In this document: positions 22,115-30,921 of the stretch, piece by piece
How the letters are laid out: every line of letters begins with the position of its first letter
Position numbering within the stretch: the first letter of the stretch is position 1
NCBI GenBank assembly: GCA_964589175.1
Contig: CAZPRY010000041.1
Coordinates: 1-33,713, forward strand
Length of the DNA stretch: 33,713 nucleotides
Direction of reading: 5' to 3'
From: CAZPRY01 sp964589175
Lineage (GTDB): Bacteria; Fidelibacterota; UBA2242
Notes under the pieces: generated by a model
Database searches by the model: none
What the model was told of the DNA's origin: nothing
What the model saw: only the letters and a program-made list of their open reading frames with translations
Made by a program: the position numbers and the translations under genes

Positions 22115-23455
22115 TTAGCGGCGACGACCTTTCATTTTTCCACTCTTCAAGAATCCGTCATAGTGACGCATCAATAAATGCGATTCAATCTGCTGCAGCG
22201 TATCCAACGCCACGCCAACAATAATCAACAAGCTCGTACCGCCGAAAAAGGAAGCCAGATCATAACCGATATCCATGATATTCATCAGAATATAGGGAAA
22301 TATAGCAATGAGGGCCAGAAAGATCGAGCCTGGTAAAGTCACTTTGGTCAAAATATTATCGATAAATTCGGAGGTCTTTTTTCCAGGTCGAATACCGGGA
22401 ATAAATCCACCATGTTTTTTCATATTATCAGCCACTTCGATTGGATTGAAAGCTATCGCGGTATAAAAATAGGTAAAAAACACGATAAACAATCCGTAGA
22501 TCAGCCAGTAAATGGGTGAATTGATGCCGAAGTAGCGCATCATATTCTGAATAAAATCACTGGTCGGAAAGAAAGTGGCAATTGTATTCGGAATGAACAT
22601 AATCGCCTGGGCAAAGATGATCGGCATAACGCCGGCCGTATTGACGCGCAAGGGAATGTGCGTCGCCTGACCGCCATAGACCTTACGGCCGACCACGCGT
22701 TTGGCGTACTGGACCGGAATCCTGCGCTGTCCCTGCGTCAGCAGCACAACAAAACCCACGATCACCACCATCAGGCCCAGGAGTACGACCTCGGTAAAGA
22801 TACCGCGGACATCTTCCTTGATCAGGGCGATTTCACTGATAATCACATTCGGGAAACGCGACAGAATATTGACCATGATAATCATGGAAATACCGTTACC
22901 GATACCGCGCTCGGTTATGCGTTCACCGAGCCACATCATCAAAACGGTTCCCGTGGTCAGAGTCAGTATCGCGAGCATTGTAAAACCGATCCCGGGATGC
23001 GGAATAACCGGCAACATCTGGTCGCCGATACGGGCCGCCATCTGCGGTCCCATCAAGAGCTGGGCAATACTGAAAGACTGCAACGCAGCAATCAGAATCG
23101 TGCCGTAACGGGTCAGCTGCGTAATCTTCTTGCGGCCTTCTTCGCCTTCGCGCTGCAGGCGCTGGAAATAGGGTATCACCGCGCCGAGCAGCTGAATGAT
23201 AATCGATGCACTGATGTAGGGCATGATCCCCAGAGCAAAGAGTGTCGCCCTTTGGAAGGCGCCACCGGCAAACAGATCGTATAATCCAAAAAGGGTATTG
23301 GAAAAGTTACGCATCGCTGCGCCCAATACTTCCGTATCCACACCGGGAATCGGAATATGCGCGCCGATTCGAATCACTACCAACAGCGCCAGTGTGTACA
23401 GAATCCTTTTCCTGAGTTCGGGTATCCGGAAGATGCTCTGGAATTGCTGCCTCAT
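22115..23455 (-). CDS. secY: Preprotein translocase channel SecY
   Basis: 446 residues, ten predicted membrane helices. N-terminus MRQQFQSIFRIPELRKRILY, then IPIPGVD, the plug region GAFQRATLFALGIMPYISAS, and the cytosolic loop PGRK-like IRPGKKTSEFIDNIL. Length agrees with bacterial SecY. It is the central pore for protein export. The start overlaps the rplO stop by 4 bases. Confidence 0.97.
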   Translation of the reverse strand: MRQQFQSIFRIPELRKRILYTLALLVVIRIGAHIPIPGVDTEVLGAAMRNFSNTLFGLYDLFAGGAFQRATLFALGIMPYISASIIIQLLGAVIPYFQRLQREGEEGRKKITQLTRYGTILIAALQSFSIAQLLMGPQMAARIGDQMLPVIPHPGIGFTMLAILTLTTGTVLMMWLGERITERGIGNGISMIIMVNILSRFPNVIISEIALIKEDVRGIFTEVVLLGLMVVIVGFVVLLTQGQRRIPVQYAKRVVGRKVYGGQATHIPLRVNTAGVMPIIFAQAIMFIPNTIATFFPTSDFIQNMMRYFGINSPIYWLIYGLFIVFFTYFYTAIAFNPIEVADNMKKHGGFIPGIRPGKKTSEFIDNILTKVTLPGSIFLALIAIFPYILMNIMDIGYDLASFFGGTSLLIIVGVALDTLQQIESHLLMRHYDGFLKSGKMKGRRR

Positions 23456-23889
23456 AGTATCTCTACCTTTCCTCCGGCTGCTTCGATTTTTTCTTTGGCT
23501 GTGGCACTGAATGCATTCGCCGTGACAGTTACGGGCTGATTGATTTCCCCGCTGCCCAGGATTTTGACCGGCTTATTCACGGAGCGAATGACGCCTCTGG
23601 CATGGAGGATTTCGATGCTGATTTCCGGAAGTTGCAGCCGATCGATGGTGTCCAGATTGACCACCTGATAGACTTCTTTATGAATGTTCTTAAATCCACG
23701 TTTGGGCAGGCGCCGGTAAATCGGCATGGTTCCACCCTCCATCCAGGCCCGGCGTTTGGACCCCGAACGGGAGTGATAACCTTTGTGTCCCCGGCCGGCG
23801 GTACCGCCGGTGCCGGAAGCGTCGCCGCGACCCAATCTTTTGGTGTCCTTACGGGAACCGGGAGCGTATTGAAGTGATCCGAGATTCAT
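23452..23889 (-). CDS. rplO: 50S ribosomal protein L15
   Basis: 145 residues from the ATG at 23887-23889; the frame is open further upstream but only through rpmD, and the L15 start MNLGSLQYAPGSRKDTKRLG is typical. GRGDASGTGGTAGRGHKG and GGTMPIYRRLPKRGF match the Gly-rich N-terminal half. C-terminal fold: VNLDTIDRLQ, then LGSGEI. The start lies 5 bases after rpmD, and the end overlaps secY. Confidence 0.95.
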   Translation of the reverse strand: MNLGSLQYAPGSRKDTKRLGRGDASGTGGTAGRGHKGYHSRSGSKRRAWMEGGTMPIYRRLPKRGFKNIHKEVYQVVNLDTIDRLQLPEISIEILHARGVIRSVNKPVKILGSGEINQPVTVTANAFSATAKEKIEAAGGKVEIL

Positions 23890-23894
23890 AGCTA

Positions 23895-24095
23895 TTATTC
23901 CACCTCTTCTACTTTTACTAAATGTGCGATTGCAGTGACCATGCCCCGGATGGCCGGGTTGTCCTTTTGAATGACCGTATGGTGCATGCGTTTCAGACCA
24001 AGGGCTTCCAAGGTTTTCCGGGCTCTCTGCCGATAGCCAATGGAACTCTTGATCTGCGTTATTTTGAGTTGTCCGGTTTCTTTTGTAGTGCTCAT
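23895..24095 (-). CDS. rpmD: 50S ribosomal protein L30
   Basis: 66 residues, near the usual 58-62, with a short N-terminal addition (MSTTKETGQ). LKITQIKSSIGYRQRARKTL and LKRMHHTVIQKDNPAIRGM are the family pattern. The start overlaps rpsE by 4 bases and the end lies just before rplO. Confidence 0.94.
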   Translation of the reverse strand: MSTTKETGQLKITQIKSSIGYRQRARKTLEALGLKRMHHTVIQKDNPAIRGMVTAIAHLVKVEEVE

Positions 24096-24604
24096 GATCC
24101 AAATATCTCCTGCAGCGTCATTTCTCTTTTTTTGGCCACCTGGAAAGGATCTCTCAATTTGAGCAGCGCCGCCATTGTGGCCTTGACCACATTATGCGTG
24201 TTGTTCGATCCCAGCGACTTGGACAGAATGTCCCGCACACCCACCTCTTGCATGATGACGCGGATTGCGCCGCCGGCGATAATGCCGGTACCCGGAGAGG
24301 CCGGTTTCAGGATCACTTTGGCCGCGCCGTACTTGGCCGTAACCGTGTGCGGTATCGTACCATTCAGAACGGGGACCTTAACGATACTCTTCTTGGCGTT
24401 CTCCTTGCCCTTGCTCACAGCCGTCACGACTTCGAGGGCTTTTCCCAGTCCGATCCCGACATGCCCTTTCCCGTCACCAACGGCCACGATCGCATTGAAG
24501 CGGAACCTGCGGCCACCCGTAATCACTTTCGCGACGCGATTTATTTTAACGACTTTTTCCTCTAATAATTCGAGTTGAGTCGGATCAACTGTCTTCAATT
24601 TCAA
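24092..24604 (-). CDS. rpsE: 30S ribosomal protein S5
   Basis: 170 residues. The dsRBD-like N-terminal domain has VITGGRRFRFNAIVAVGDGK followed by GHVGIGLGKALEV (about 28-60). The C-terminal domain holds APASPGTGIIAGG-type KPASPGTGIIAGGAIRVIMQ. It is part of the decoding-accuracy region with S4. It overlaps rpmD by 4 bases and follows rplR by 18 bases. Confidence 0.97.
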   Translation of the reverse strand: MKLKTVDPTQLELLEEKVVKINRVAKVITGGRRFRFNAIVAVGDGKGHVGIGLGKALEVVTAVSKGKENAKKSIVKVPVLNGTIPHTVTAKYGAAKVILKPASPGTGIIAGGAIRVIMQEVGVRDILSKSLGSNNTHNVVKATMAALLKLRDPFQVAKKREMTLQEIFGS

Positions 24605-24622
24605 AGTTATAATCCTCCGAAT

Positions 24623-24997
24623 TTAGAATTGCAATCCCGCTTCACGAGCCGCATCGGCCAGGGCTTTTACCCGACCATGATACCGGAAGCCACCGCGATC
24701 GAACACGATATTTGTGATCTCTTTGCCCTTGGCTTTCTCGGCGAGAACTTTACCGACGGCCGTGCTTTTCCCCGTCTTGGTTTCCTTCTCCTTGATGGCC
24801 GCTTTCACCTCGGGCGACAGATCCGATACCGTCAGAAGGGTCTTCTGCTCGGAATCATCGATCAACTGGGCATAGATATGTTTCGCGCTGCGAAAAACGA
24901 CCATTCTGGGTCTTTCGGCAGTTCCGCTAATCTTTTTCCTGATCCTTTTTCTTCTGCGATCACGGGTATATGTCTTCGACTTCAGTTTTACACTCAT
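24623..24997 (-). CDS. rplR: 50S ribosomal protein L18
   Basis: 124 residues; basic N-terminus (TRDRRRKRIRKKISGTAERP), then RMVVFRSAKHIYAQLIDD, and the ending FDRGGFRYHGRVKALADAAR with the conserved AAREAGLQF. L18 binds 5S rRNA. It lies between rplF (11-base gap) and rpsE. Confidence 0.96.
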   Translation of the reverse strand: MSVKLKSKTYTRDRRRKRIRKKISGTAERPRMVVFRSAKHIYAQLIDDSEQKTLLTVSDLSPEVKAAIKEKETKTGKSTAVGKVLAEKAKGKEITNIVFDRGGFRYHGRVKALADAAREAGLQF

Positions 24998-25008
24998 ACT
25001 ATCAACCT

Positions 25009-25551
25009 CTACTTCACGCCGACTTTTTTACCGGCTTTTCTGCGAACATGTTCTTCTTGATAACGAATTCCTTTGCCCTTATATGGCTCCGGCGGTTTGA
25101 TCGAGCGGATTTTCGCGGCAAACTGGCCGACTTTCTGTTTATCGATACCGCTGACTTTGACCACCAGGTTTTTAGGAACTTCAAAGCTAATTCCTTGCGG
25201 AGGCGTAATGAGTACCGGGTGGGAAAGACCGACATTCAGCATAAGCGAACGGCCTTTCATTTCCGCGGAATATCCGACACCTTCGATCTGCAGGACTCTC
25301 ACAAAACCCTCACTCACGCCGGTGACCATGTTGCTGATCAGCATGCGGGTCAGGCCGTGCAGGGCGCGGTGCGTTTTGGAATCGCTGGGCCTGCCGACGA
25401 GAAGCTCTTGCTCCTGCTGTGTTACCGTCAGTTCCGGATTAAAACCCCAGGACAACTCACCTTTCGGTCCTTTGACCGCTATATGACTATCCTCGATGGT
25501 GATCGATACACCACCCGGAATAGGAATTGGTTTTTTGCCGATTCGAGACAC
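25009..25551 (-). CDS. rplF: 50S ribosomal protein L6
   Basis: 180 residues, usual length. MSRIGKKPIPIPGGVSITIE at the N-terminus, and the C-terminal RSIKPPEPYKGKGIRYQEEH, followed by VRRKAGKKVGVK, is the L6 signature. Two similar alpha/beta domains. It lies near the factor-binding site of the large subunit, between rpsH and rplR. Confidence 0.97.
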   Translation of the reverse strand: MSRIGKKPIPIPGGVSITIEDSHIAVKGPKGELSWGFNPELTVTQQEQELLVGRPSDSKTHRALHGLTRMLISNMVTGVSEGFVRVLQIEGVGYSAEMKGRSLMLNVGLSHPVLITPPQGISFEVPKNLVVKVSGIDKQKVGQFAAKIRSIKPPEPYKGKGIRYQEEHVRRKAGKKVGVK

Positions 25552-25574
25552 TGTTTACTCCTTACTACCTACTA

Positions 25575-25973
25575 TTACCAAATGTAGCAAAGTACTTCAC
25601 CACCTAGATTGTACTTTCGTGCAAGTTTATCTGTGAGAAGACCCATCGGAGTGGAAAGGATGGTGATTCCCAAACCTCCGAGGACGCGCGGAATGTTACT
25701 GGCCGGCGTATAATAGCGTCGGCCCGGTTTGCTGGCTCGTTTCAAACCCTCAATCACAGCGTTTCCGTCTCTATCGTATTTCAGATAGACGCGAAGTTTG
25801 TCCTGTTGCCCATCCTCGATGATGAGAAAATCCTTGATGAAGTGCTCATGCTTGAGGATCAGGGAAAGGCGCTTCTTTAAATTGGAAGCAGGGATATCCA
25901 CCCAGCGGTGATGATTGCGTTGTGCATTCCTCACGCGGGTCAAATAATCTGCAATTGGATCGGTTACTGGCAT
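25575..25973 (-). CDS. rpsH: 30S ribosomal protein S8
   Basis: 132 residues starting MPVTDPIADYLTRVRNAQRN and ending with the S8 pattern VLGGLGITILSTPMGLLTD, ARKYNLGGEVLCYIW. S8 binds 16S rRNA helix 21 and in E. coli represses the spc operon. It follows rpsN by 18 bases. Confidence 0.96.
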   Translation of the reverse strand: MPVTDPIADYLTRVRNAQRNHHRWVDIPASNLKKRLSLILKHEHFIKDFLIIEDGQQDKLRVYLKYDRDGNAVIEGLKRASKPGRRYYTPASNIPRVLGGLGITILSTPMGLLTDKLARKYNLGGEVLCYIW

Positions 25974-25991
25974 ATTTTTACTACTCCTGTT

Positions 25992-26177
25992 TTACCAGCT
26001 TGCTTTCGTGACACCCGGTATCTCACCCTTGAGGGCTAATTCCCGGAAACATAACCTGCAAAGTCCAAATTTCCGGTAAATGGATCTGGGACGACCGCAT
26101 ATGGAACAGCGACGTACCGTCCGTGTCGAAAATTTGGGTTTACGTTTTGCCTTCGCGATTAACGATTTCTTTGCCAT
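25992..26177 (-). CDS. rpsN: 30S ribosomal protein S14, zinc-binding (type Z)
   Basis: 61 residues. The four zinc Cys are C24, C27, C40 and C43 (RRCSICGRP and LCRLCFRELA), which marks the short, zinc-binding type rather than the longer form. Its start shares one base with the rplE stop (TAATG). It sits in the head of the small subunit. Confidence 0.97.
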   Translation of the reverse strand: MAKKSLIAKAKRKPKFSTRTVRRCSICGRPRSIYRKFGLCRLCFRELALKGEIPGVTKASW

Positions 26178-26767
26178 TAATTCTTCTCCTCTGAAAGCTT
26201 GGCAGCACGTTTTTTAAATGGGAAGCCGAAAAGCAACAGCAGTTCGTAGGCTTCCGCATCGGTCTTTGCAGTTGTGGCGAATGTGATGTTCATTCCCCGG
26301 ATCTTATCCACTTTGTCGTAATTGATCTCGGGAAAGATGATCTGCTCCCGGATACCCATGGAATAATTTCCCCGCCCATCAAAAGCCTTGTCCGGCATAC
26401 CGGAGAAATCACGGACACGAGGCATTGCAATGGAAATCAGTCTATCCATAAATTCGTACATTCGAAAACGGCGCAGGGTCACGGCACAACCGACCGGATC
26501 GCCCTGTCGTATTTTAAAATTGGAAATCGCTTTCTTGGCGTGTGTGGTCACCGGCTGCTGCCCCGTAATGATACGGATATCCTCCTGGGCATTCTTCAGG
26601 CTGGTCGGTTCTTCCTTTGCCTTTCCGAGGCCGACATTCATGCTGATTTTTACTAGTCTCGGAACCTCCATGATGCTCTTGTATCCGAACTTCTGCATCA
26701 TGGCCGGAATGATTTCCTTTTTATATCGCTCCATCAATCGGGGCGTATTTTCAGATTTCTTCGCCAC
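26177..26767 (-). CDS. rplE: 50S ribosomal protein L5
   Basis: 196 residues, slightly longer than the usual 178-180 owing to an N-terminal addition of about 10 residues (MAKKSENTPRL) and a basic tail. LVKISMNVGLGKAKEE, TGQQPVTTHAKKAISNFKIR and GMPDKAFDGRGNYSMGIREQ are family motifs. It binds 5S rRNA and the P-site tRNA. Confidence 0.96.
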   Translation of the reverse strand: MAKKSENTPRLMERYKKEIIPAMMQKFGYKSIMEVPRLVKISMNVGLGKAKEEPTSLKNAQEDIRIITGQQPVTTHAKKAISNFKIRQGDPVGCAVTLRRFRMYEFMDRLISIAMPRVRDFSGMPDKAFDGRGNYSMGIREQIIFPEINYDKVDKIRGMNITFATTAKTDAEAYELLLLFGFPFKKRAAKLSEEKN

Positions 26768-26781
26768 GTATCACTCCTTCA

Positions 26782-27096
26782 TTAAAAACTATCGATGACT
26801 TCGCCGGTCTTCTTTGCGACGCGGACCCGCTTGCCGTCCGTTAACGTCTTGTGCCCTACCTTGGTCGCGACATTGTTGTGGACCAGCGCTAAATTGGAGA
26901 CATGAATGGACGCCTCCTTCTCCACAATGCCGCCCTGCGGGCTTTTCTGACTGGGACGCGTGTGGCGCTTAATAAAGTTCACACCTTCCACAATCGCTCG
27001 GTCTTTATCGGGAAAAACCATCAATACGCGGCCCGTTTTTCCTTTATAATTCCCGGAGATTACTTTGACGACGTCGTTTTTGCGTATTCGTAACAT
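26782..27096 (-). CDS. rplX: 50S ribosomal protein L24
   Basis: 104 residues with the KOW motif near the N-terminus (VKVISGNYKGKTGRVLMVFP, about 10-29) and the following GVNFIKRHTRPSQKSPQGGI. It starts assembly of the large subunit. It lies 11 bases after rplN and 14 bases before rplE. Confidence 0.96.
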   Translation of the reverse strand: MLRIRKNDVVKVISGNYKGKTGRVLMVFPDKDRAIVEGVNFIKRHTRPSQKSPQGGIVEKEASIHVSNLALVHNNVATKVGHKTLTDGKRVRVAKKTGEVIDSF

Positions 27097-27107
27097 TCTA
27101 TACTCCT

Positions 27108-27476
27108 CTAAAGCACTTCAGGCGCCATAGAAACAATCTTCATGTATTGCTTCTCGCGCAATTCTCTCGCCACCGGTCCAAATATGCGGGTTCCTTTCGG
27201 TTCCGAGTGGTCGTCGATCAGTACGGCGGCGTTATCGTCAAAACGGATATAACTGCCGTCTTTACGCCGGATCTCGCGCTTGGTGCGAACCACCACGGCC
27301 CGGGACGTCTGGCCTTTTTTAATCATGCCGCCGGGAGAAGCCTGCTTGACCGTAACAATGATCACATCGCCAACTGAGGCGATTTTTCTGCCCGAACCGC
27401 CTAGAACGCGAATGCACAATACCTGTTTGGCGCCGGTATTGTCTGCTACTGTTAACCTTGTTTCTTGCTGTATCAT
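27108..27476 (-). CDS. rplN: 50S ribosomal protein L14
   Basis: 122 residues, the exact usual length. MIQQETRLTVADNTGAKQVL, GGSGRKIASVGDVIIVTVK, RTKREIRRKDGSYIRFDDNA and the FGPVARELREKQYMKIVSMA end are diagnostic. It forms part of the intersubunit bridge. Confidence 0.97.
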   Translation of the reverse strand: MIQQETRLTVADNTGAKQVLCIRVLGGSGRKIASVGDVIIVTVKQASPGGMIKKGQTSRAVVVRTKREIRRKDGSYIRFDDNAAVLIDDHSEPKGTRIFGPVARELREKQYMKIVSMAPEVL

Positions 27477-27491
27477 CGGAACTTCCCCTTG

Positions 27492-27752
27492 CTATTCTAC
27501 TACCGTCTCAATGACTTCCACCAAACGCCATCTCTTCAAGTGACTTAACGGACGAGATTCAACGATCTTGACTTTATCGCCGATATGGCACTGGTTTTGA
27601 GGATCGTGGGCAAAAAACTTGGAAGTCCGTCGTATATATTTCTTGTAGACCGGATGTTGTACAGTTCTTTCCACGGATACCACTATGGTTTTGTCCATCT
27701 TGTTGCTGAGAACATTACCGATAAGTGTTTTTCTTTTCCCTTGTGTTGTCAT
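27492..27752 (-). CDS. rpsQ: 30S ribosomal protein S17
   Basis: 86 residues. The OB fold holds RKTLIGNVLSNKMDKTIVVS, VERTVQHPVYKKYIRRTSKF and GDKVKIVESRPLSHLKRWRL. Standard length and place between rpmC and rplN. Confidence 0.96.
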   Translation of the reverse strand: MTTQGKRKTLIGNVLSNKMDKTIVVSVERTVQHPVYKKYIRRTSKFFAHDPQNQCHIGDKVKIVESRPLSHLKRWRLVEVIETVVE

Positions 27753-27787
27753 CCTAGCTGCATCCTATGCTTATTCGCTGCTGTTGC

Positions 27788-27988
27788 TTATTTTCTCAAT
27801 CCCAGTTCACGTTCGCGCAGTAACGTTTTAATCTGCGCGATCTCTCGACGAACCTGTTTCATCTTTGTCGGATCTTCCAATTGCTGCAGGGCTTTTTGAA
27901 ACCGCAGGTTTTCCAGAGCCGTGGCATTGTCCAGCAGCCTGGTCTTCATTTCCTCAACAGATAATTCTTTTAACTGACTCGCTTTCAC
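27788..27988 (-). CDS. rpmC: 50S ribosomal protein L29
   Basis: 66 residues forming two long helices. MKASQLKELSVEEMKTRLLD, NLRFQKALQQLEDPTKMKQV and RREIAQIKTLLRERELGLRK match L29. It sits at the tunnel exit. The start directly abuts rplP, one base after its stop. Confidence 0.94.
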   Translation of the reverse strand: MKASQLKELSVEEMKTRLLDNATALENLRFQKALQQLEDPTKMKQVRREIAQIKTLLRERELGLRK

Positions 27989-27989
27989 C

Positions 27990-28409
27990 TTATGCTCCTA
28001 ATTCTCGTCTCGGTACAACTTTTGTCTTCATAGGCAGTTTGTAGGCTGCGGTGGAGAAGGCATCTCTGGCATCCGCCTCGCTTGAAACCTCTACTTCGAA
28101 CAGAATTCGTCCGGGTTTAATCACCGCTACCCAGTATTCCGGGGAGCCTTTTCCTTTTCCCATACGGGTTTCCGCTGGCTTCTTGGTGATCGGTTTATCC
28201 GGGAATATCCGGATCCACATCTTGCCGTGTTTTCTGACTTTTCTGGAAATCGCAATACGAACGGCTTCAATCTGGCGACTGCTGATCCAACCGCACTCCA
28301 TGGCTTTCAGCCCGAAATGGCCGAAACAGACACTGTCTCCGCGATTTGCGGTGCCCTTCATTCTGCCTTTGTGTTGCTTTCTATGCTTGATCTTTCGTGG
28401 TGCCAGCAT
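27990..28409 (-). CDS. rplP: 50S ribosomal protein L16
   Basis: 139 residues. MLAPRKIKHRKQHKGRMKGT at the N-terminus, then SVCFGHFGLKAMECGWISSR and IRIFPDKPITKKPAETRMGK are typical. It is near the A-site tRNA. It follows rpsC by 15 bases. Confidence 0.97.
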   Translation of the reverse strand: MLAPRKIKHRKQHKGRMKGTANRGDSVCFGHFGLKAMECGWISSRQIEAVRIAISRKVRKHGKMWIRIFPDKPITKKPAETRMGKGKGSPEYWVAVIKPGRILFEVEVSSEADARDAFSTAAYKLPMKTKVVPRRELGA

Positions 28410-28424
28410 GCTATGATTCCTTTA

Positions 28425-29057
28425 TTACTTTTTCTTGTAGGCTACGCCGTTACAGATCCAAACTTTGATACCGATACAACCATAAGTTGTAAAAGCCGTT
28501 ACCGAAGCGAAGTCGATATCCGAACGCAGGGTATGCAGCGGAACCCGGCCTTCACGGTAGGTTTCGGAGCGCGACATTTCCGCACCGCCCAGTCGACCGC
28601 TGATCTGAATACGAACGCCTTCGGCGCCCATACGCATCGTGGCCTGAATGGACTTTTTAATCGCCCGGCGGAACGATACTTTCTTGACGATCTGGGCTGC
28701 AATGTTGCCGCCAACCAGGGTCGCATCCAATTCCGGTCGCTTGATCTCGTTGACATTGATCTGCACGTCGGTGTTCGTGATTCGCTGCAATTCCAGCCGA
28801 AGCAGATCGACCTCTTCACCCTTCTTGCCGATGACGATGCCCGGACGGGAGGTATTGATCGCTACCGTAATTTTCTTCGAAGTGCGGAGAATATCCACTT
28901 TGGAAACACCAGCATTCGGCAATCTTTTCAGTATATAGCGACGTAATTTTAAGTCCTCGGTTAGTTTCGCAGTGTAGTTGCGTTCGTCGAACCAATTACT
29001 GCTCCACTCTTTATTGAAACCAAGCCGAAAACCGATAGGATGTGTCTTCTGACCCAA
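28425..29057 (-). CDS. rpsC: 30S ribosomal protein S3
   Basis: 210 residues. MGQKTHPIGFRLGFNKEWSS at the start, a type-II KH domain with GIVIGKKG (73-80), and the C-terminal domain GRLGGAEMSRSETYREGRVP. It lies at the mRNA entry channel. It ends about where the family does, without a long tail. Confidence 0.97.
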   Translation of the reverse strand: MGQKTHPIGFRLGFNKEWSSNWFDERNYTAKLTEDLKLRRYILKRLPNAGVSKVDILRTSKKITVAINTSRPGIVIGKKGEEVDLLRLELQRITNTDVQINVNEIKRPELDATLVGGNIAAQIVKKVSFRRAIKKSIQATMRMGAEGVRIQISGRLGGAEMSRSETYREGRVPLHTLRSDIDFASVTAFTTYGCIGIKVWICNGVAYKKK

Positions 29058-29069
29058 AAAGCCTCCAAA

Positions 29070-29435
29070 CTATTTAACTTTTTTCACTTTTTCTTTTTTC
29101 TCAGCGACCACAACGGAAATATGACTGGTGCGCTTGCGAATGATCGATGCCCGCCCCATGGCGCCGGCGCGAAAACGCCGGGCTGTCGGACCTTCATCAA
29201 CCTGTATGCTTTTCAGATATAAATCCTCAGGATGAACGCCCGATCCGCCTTCCGAGTTCATCAGATTGGAAACCGCGGAACGGACCGTTTTTTCGACGGC
29301 TACAGAAGCTTTCTTACTGTTGAAATGCAGGGAATTGAGCGCGGTTTCGATATCATTGCCGCGCACCATATCCGCGACCAGCCGAATCTTGCGGGCTGAT
29401 TGTCGCACGTGCCGATATATTGCCTTTGCTTCCAT
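29070..29435 (-). CDS. rplV: 50S ribosomal protein L22
   Basis: 121 residues. YRHVRQSARKIRLVADMVRG at the start and, at the tunnel-loop end, GPTARRFRAGAMGRASIIRK RTSHISVVV is the family pattern. A Lys-rich end (EKKEKVKKVK) follows. 52 non-coding bases separate it from rpsS, the widest gap in the S10 block. Confidence 0.95.
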   Translation of the reverse strand: MEAKAIYRHVRQSARKIRLVADMVRGNDIETALNSLHFNSKKASVAVEKTVRSAVSNLMNSEGGSGVHPEDLYLKSIQVDEGPTARRFRAGAMGRASIIRKRTSHISVVVAEKKEKVKKVK

Positions 29436-29487
29436 ACGTTTCGTTACTACCCTTCTAGTCTATCAAATCAACTTCTTAAACGTTTTT

Positions 29488-29739
29488 CTAATGCCCACGG
29501 AATGTTCTGGTCAGGGCGAATTCTCCCAATTTATGCCCTACCATGTTTTCGGTCACGAATACAGGGATAAATTTGTTACCGTTATGAACGGCAAAGGTGT
29601 GGCCTACGAATTCCGGAGATATGGTCGACCTTCTTGCCCAGGTTTTGATTACCCGCTTCTTGCCGGTGCTATTCATTTCCTCGATTCTTTCCATCAGTCT
29701 TGGATCTAAGTACGGACCTTTTTTGAGCGAACGACTCAT
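29488..29739 (-). CDS. rpsS: 30S ribosomal protein S19
   Basis: 83 residues, a little shorter than the usual 87-93 because the basic C-terminal tail is brief (EFALTRTFRGH). MSRSLKKGPYLDPRLMERIE and KTWARRSTISPEFVGHTFAV are diagnostic. It makes part of the head of the small subunit with S13. Confidence 0.95.
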   Translation of the reverse strand: MSRSLKKGPYLDPRLMERIEEMNSTGKKRVIKTWARRSTISPEFVGHTFAVHNGNKFIPVFVTENMVGHKLGEFALTRTFRGH

Positions 29740-29755
29740 GCAGATATCTCCCTAT

Positions 29756-30583
29756 CTATTTAGCGCGTCTTTTCACGATATACTTGCTGCTGGGCTTGTT
29801 GGCCTTGCGTGTGCGATATCCCTTGGTGGGCTTGCCCCAGGGCGTCGACGGATGGCGGCCACCCGAGCTCTTGCCTTCACCACCACCCATTGGATGGTCG
29901 ATCGGGTTCATGGCGACACCCCTGACTTTCGGACGGCGTCCCAGCCAGCGGTTGCGGCCAGCTTTACCGAGCGAAATATTCTCGTGGGTCCTGTTGCTGA
30001 CTTCACCAATCGTTGCGTAGCACTCGTCCAGTATCGAGCGCATCTCGCCGGAAGGCATCTTCAGGGTCGCATAGCGTCCCTCTTTAGCCATAATCTGAAC
30101 GGCGGTACCGGCGCTCCGGGCGATTTGTCCACCCTTCTTGGGCTTCATCTCGATATTGTGGACATAGGTACCGGCGGGAATATTTTTGAGCGGCATAGCG
30201 TTACCGACTTTCACCGGCACTTCGCTGCCCGATATGATCACAGAACCGACTTCCAGTTTGTCGGGAGCCAGGATATAGCGCTTTTCACCATCTTTGTAAA
30301 CAAGCAGGGCGATTCTGGCCGAACGGTTCGGATCGTATTCGATCGTGCTCACCTTGGCCTCGATGCCGTGTTTATCGCGTTTGAAATCGATGATGCGGTA
30401 GGCGCGTTTCACACCGCCGCCACGTCGGCGCGCTGTCACTCGTCCGCGATTGTTGCGGCCGCCGGAGCTTTTCTTTGCTACTAATAAACTTCTTTCCGGT
30501 GAATCAGTCGTAATATCCTCAAAGGTGTCAACTGATTTAAAACGCTGTCCCGGTGTCGTCGGTTTGATTGTTTTGATACCCAT
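29756..30583 (-). CDS. rplB: 50S ribosomal protein L2
   Basis: 275 residues, full length. The C-terminal GVAMNPIDHPMGGGEGKSSG (from 222), with H230 matching the conserved His near the peptidyl-transferase centre, is diagnostic, as is the basic patch KKSSGGRNNRGRVTARRRGG. It lies 4 bases after rplW and before rpsS. Confidence 0.97.
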   Translation of the reverse strand: MGIKTIKPTTPGQRFKSVDTFEDITTDSPERSLLVAKKSSGGRNNRGRVTARRRGGGVKRAYRIIDFKRDKHGIEAKVSTIEYDPNRSARIALLVYKDGEKRYILAPDKLEVGSVIISGSEVPVKVGNAMPLKNIPAGTYVHNIEMKPKKGGQIARSAGTAVQIMAKEGRYATLKMPSGEMRSILDECYATIGEVSNRTHENISLGKAGRNRWLGRRPKVRGVAMNPIDHPMGGGEGKSSGGRHPSTPWGKPTKGYRTRKANKPSSKYIVKRRAK

Positions 30584-30587
30584 GATA

Positions 30588-30911
30588 CTATACCGCAGTT
30601 TCTCCTTGATAGAAATCTATTTTCTCGCCTTCTTTCAGAGTAATAATGGCTTTTTTCCAGTCGCCCCGCTTGCCGCTGGTACGAATCACATGACCGCCAC
30701 TGCGCACCGTCATCTGTTTGCTTTTACCTTCGTAGTTGAGGGTGGCCACCTTAGCGACCTTGACGCCAAACTTCTTTTCGATAGCCTGTTTGATCTCGAT
30801 CTTGTTGGCGTCCGGACGGACCTGGAAACCGTATTTACGCTCCGATTCCTGAAGATTATTCAGTTTTTCGGTCAAAATAGGTTTGATGATGATGTTTTGT
30901 TTTATCGACAT
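30588..30911 (-). CDS. rplW: 50S ribosomal protein L23
   Basis: 107 residues, slightly long. IIKPILTEKLNNLQE, KYGFQVRPDANKIEIKQAIE and FGVKVAKVATLNYEGK are family motifs. It docks trigger factor and SRP at the tunnel exit. It lies between rplD (10-base gap) and rplB. Confidence 0.96.
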   Translation of the reverse strand: MSIKQNIIIKPILTEKLNNLQESERKYGFQVRPDANKIEIKQAIEKKFGVKVAKVATLNYEGKSKQMTVRSGGHVIRTSGKRGDWKKAIITLKEGEKIDFYQGETAV

Positions 30912-30921
30912 TACTGAATCC

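Noticed and set aside
23890..24102. Longer L15 frame upstream of 23889
   Set aside because: It lies in rpmD, and the L15 family start is at 23889.
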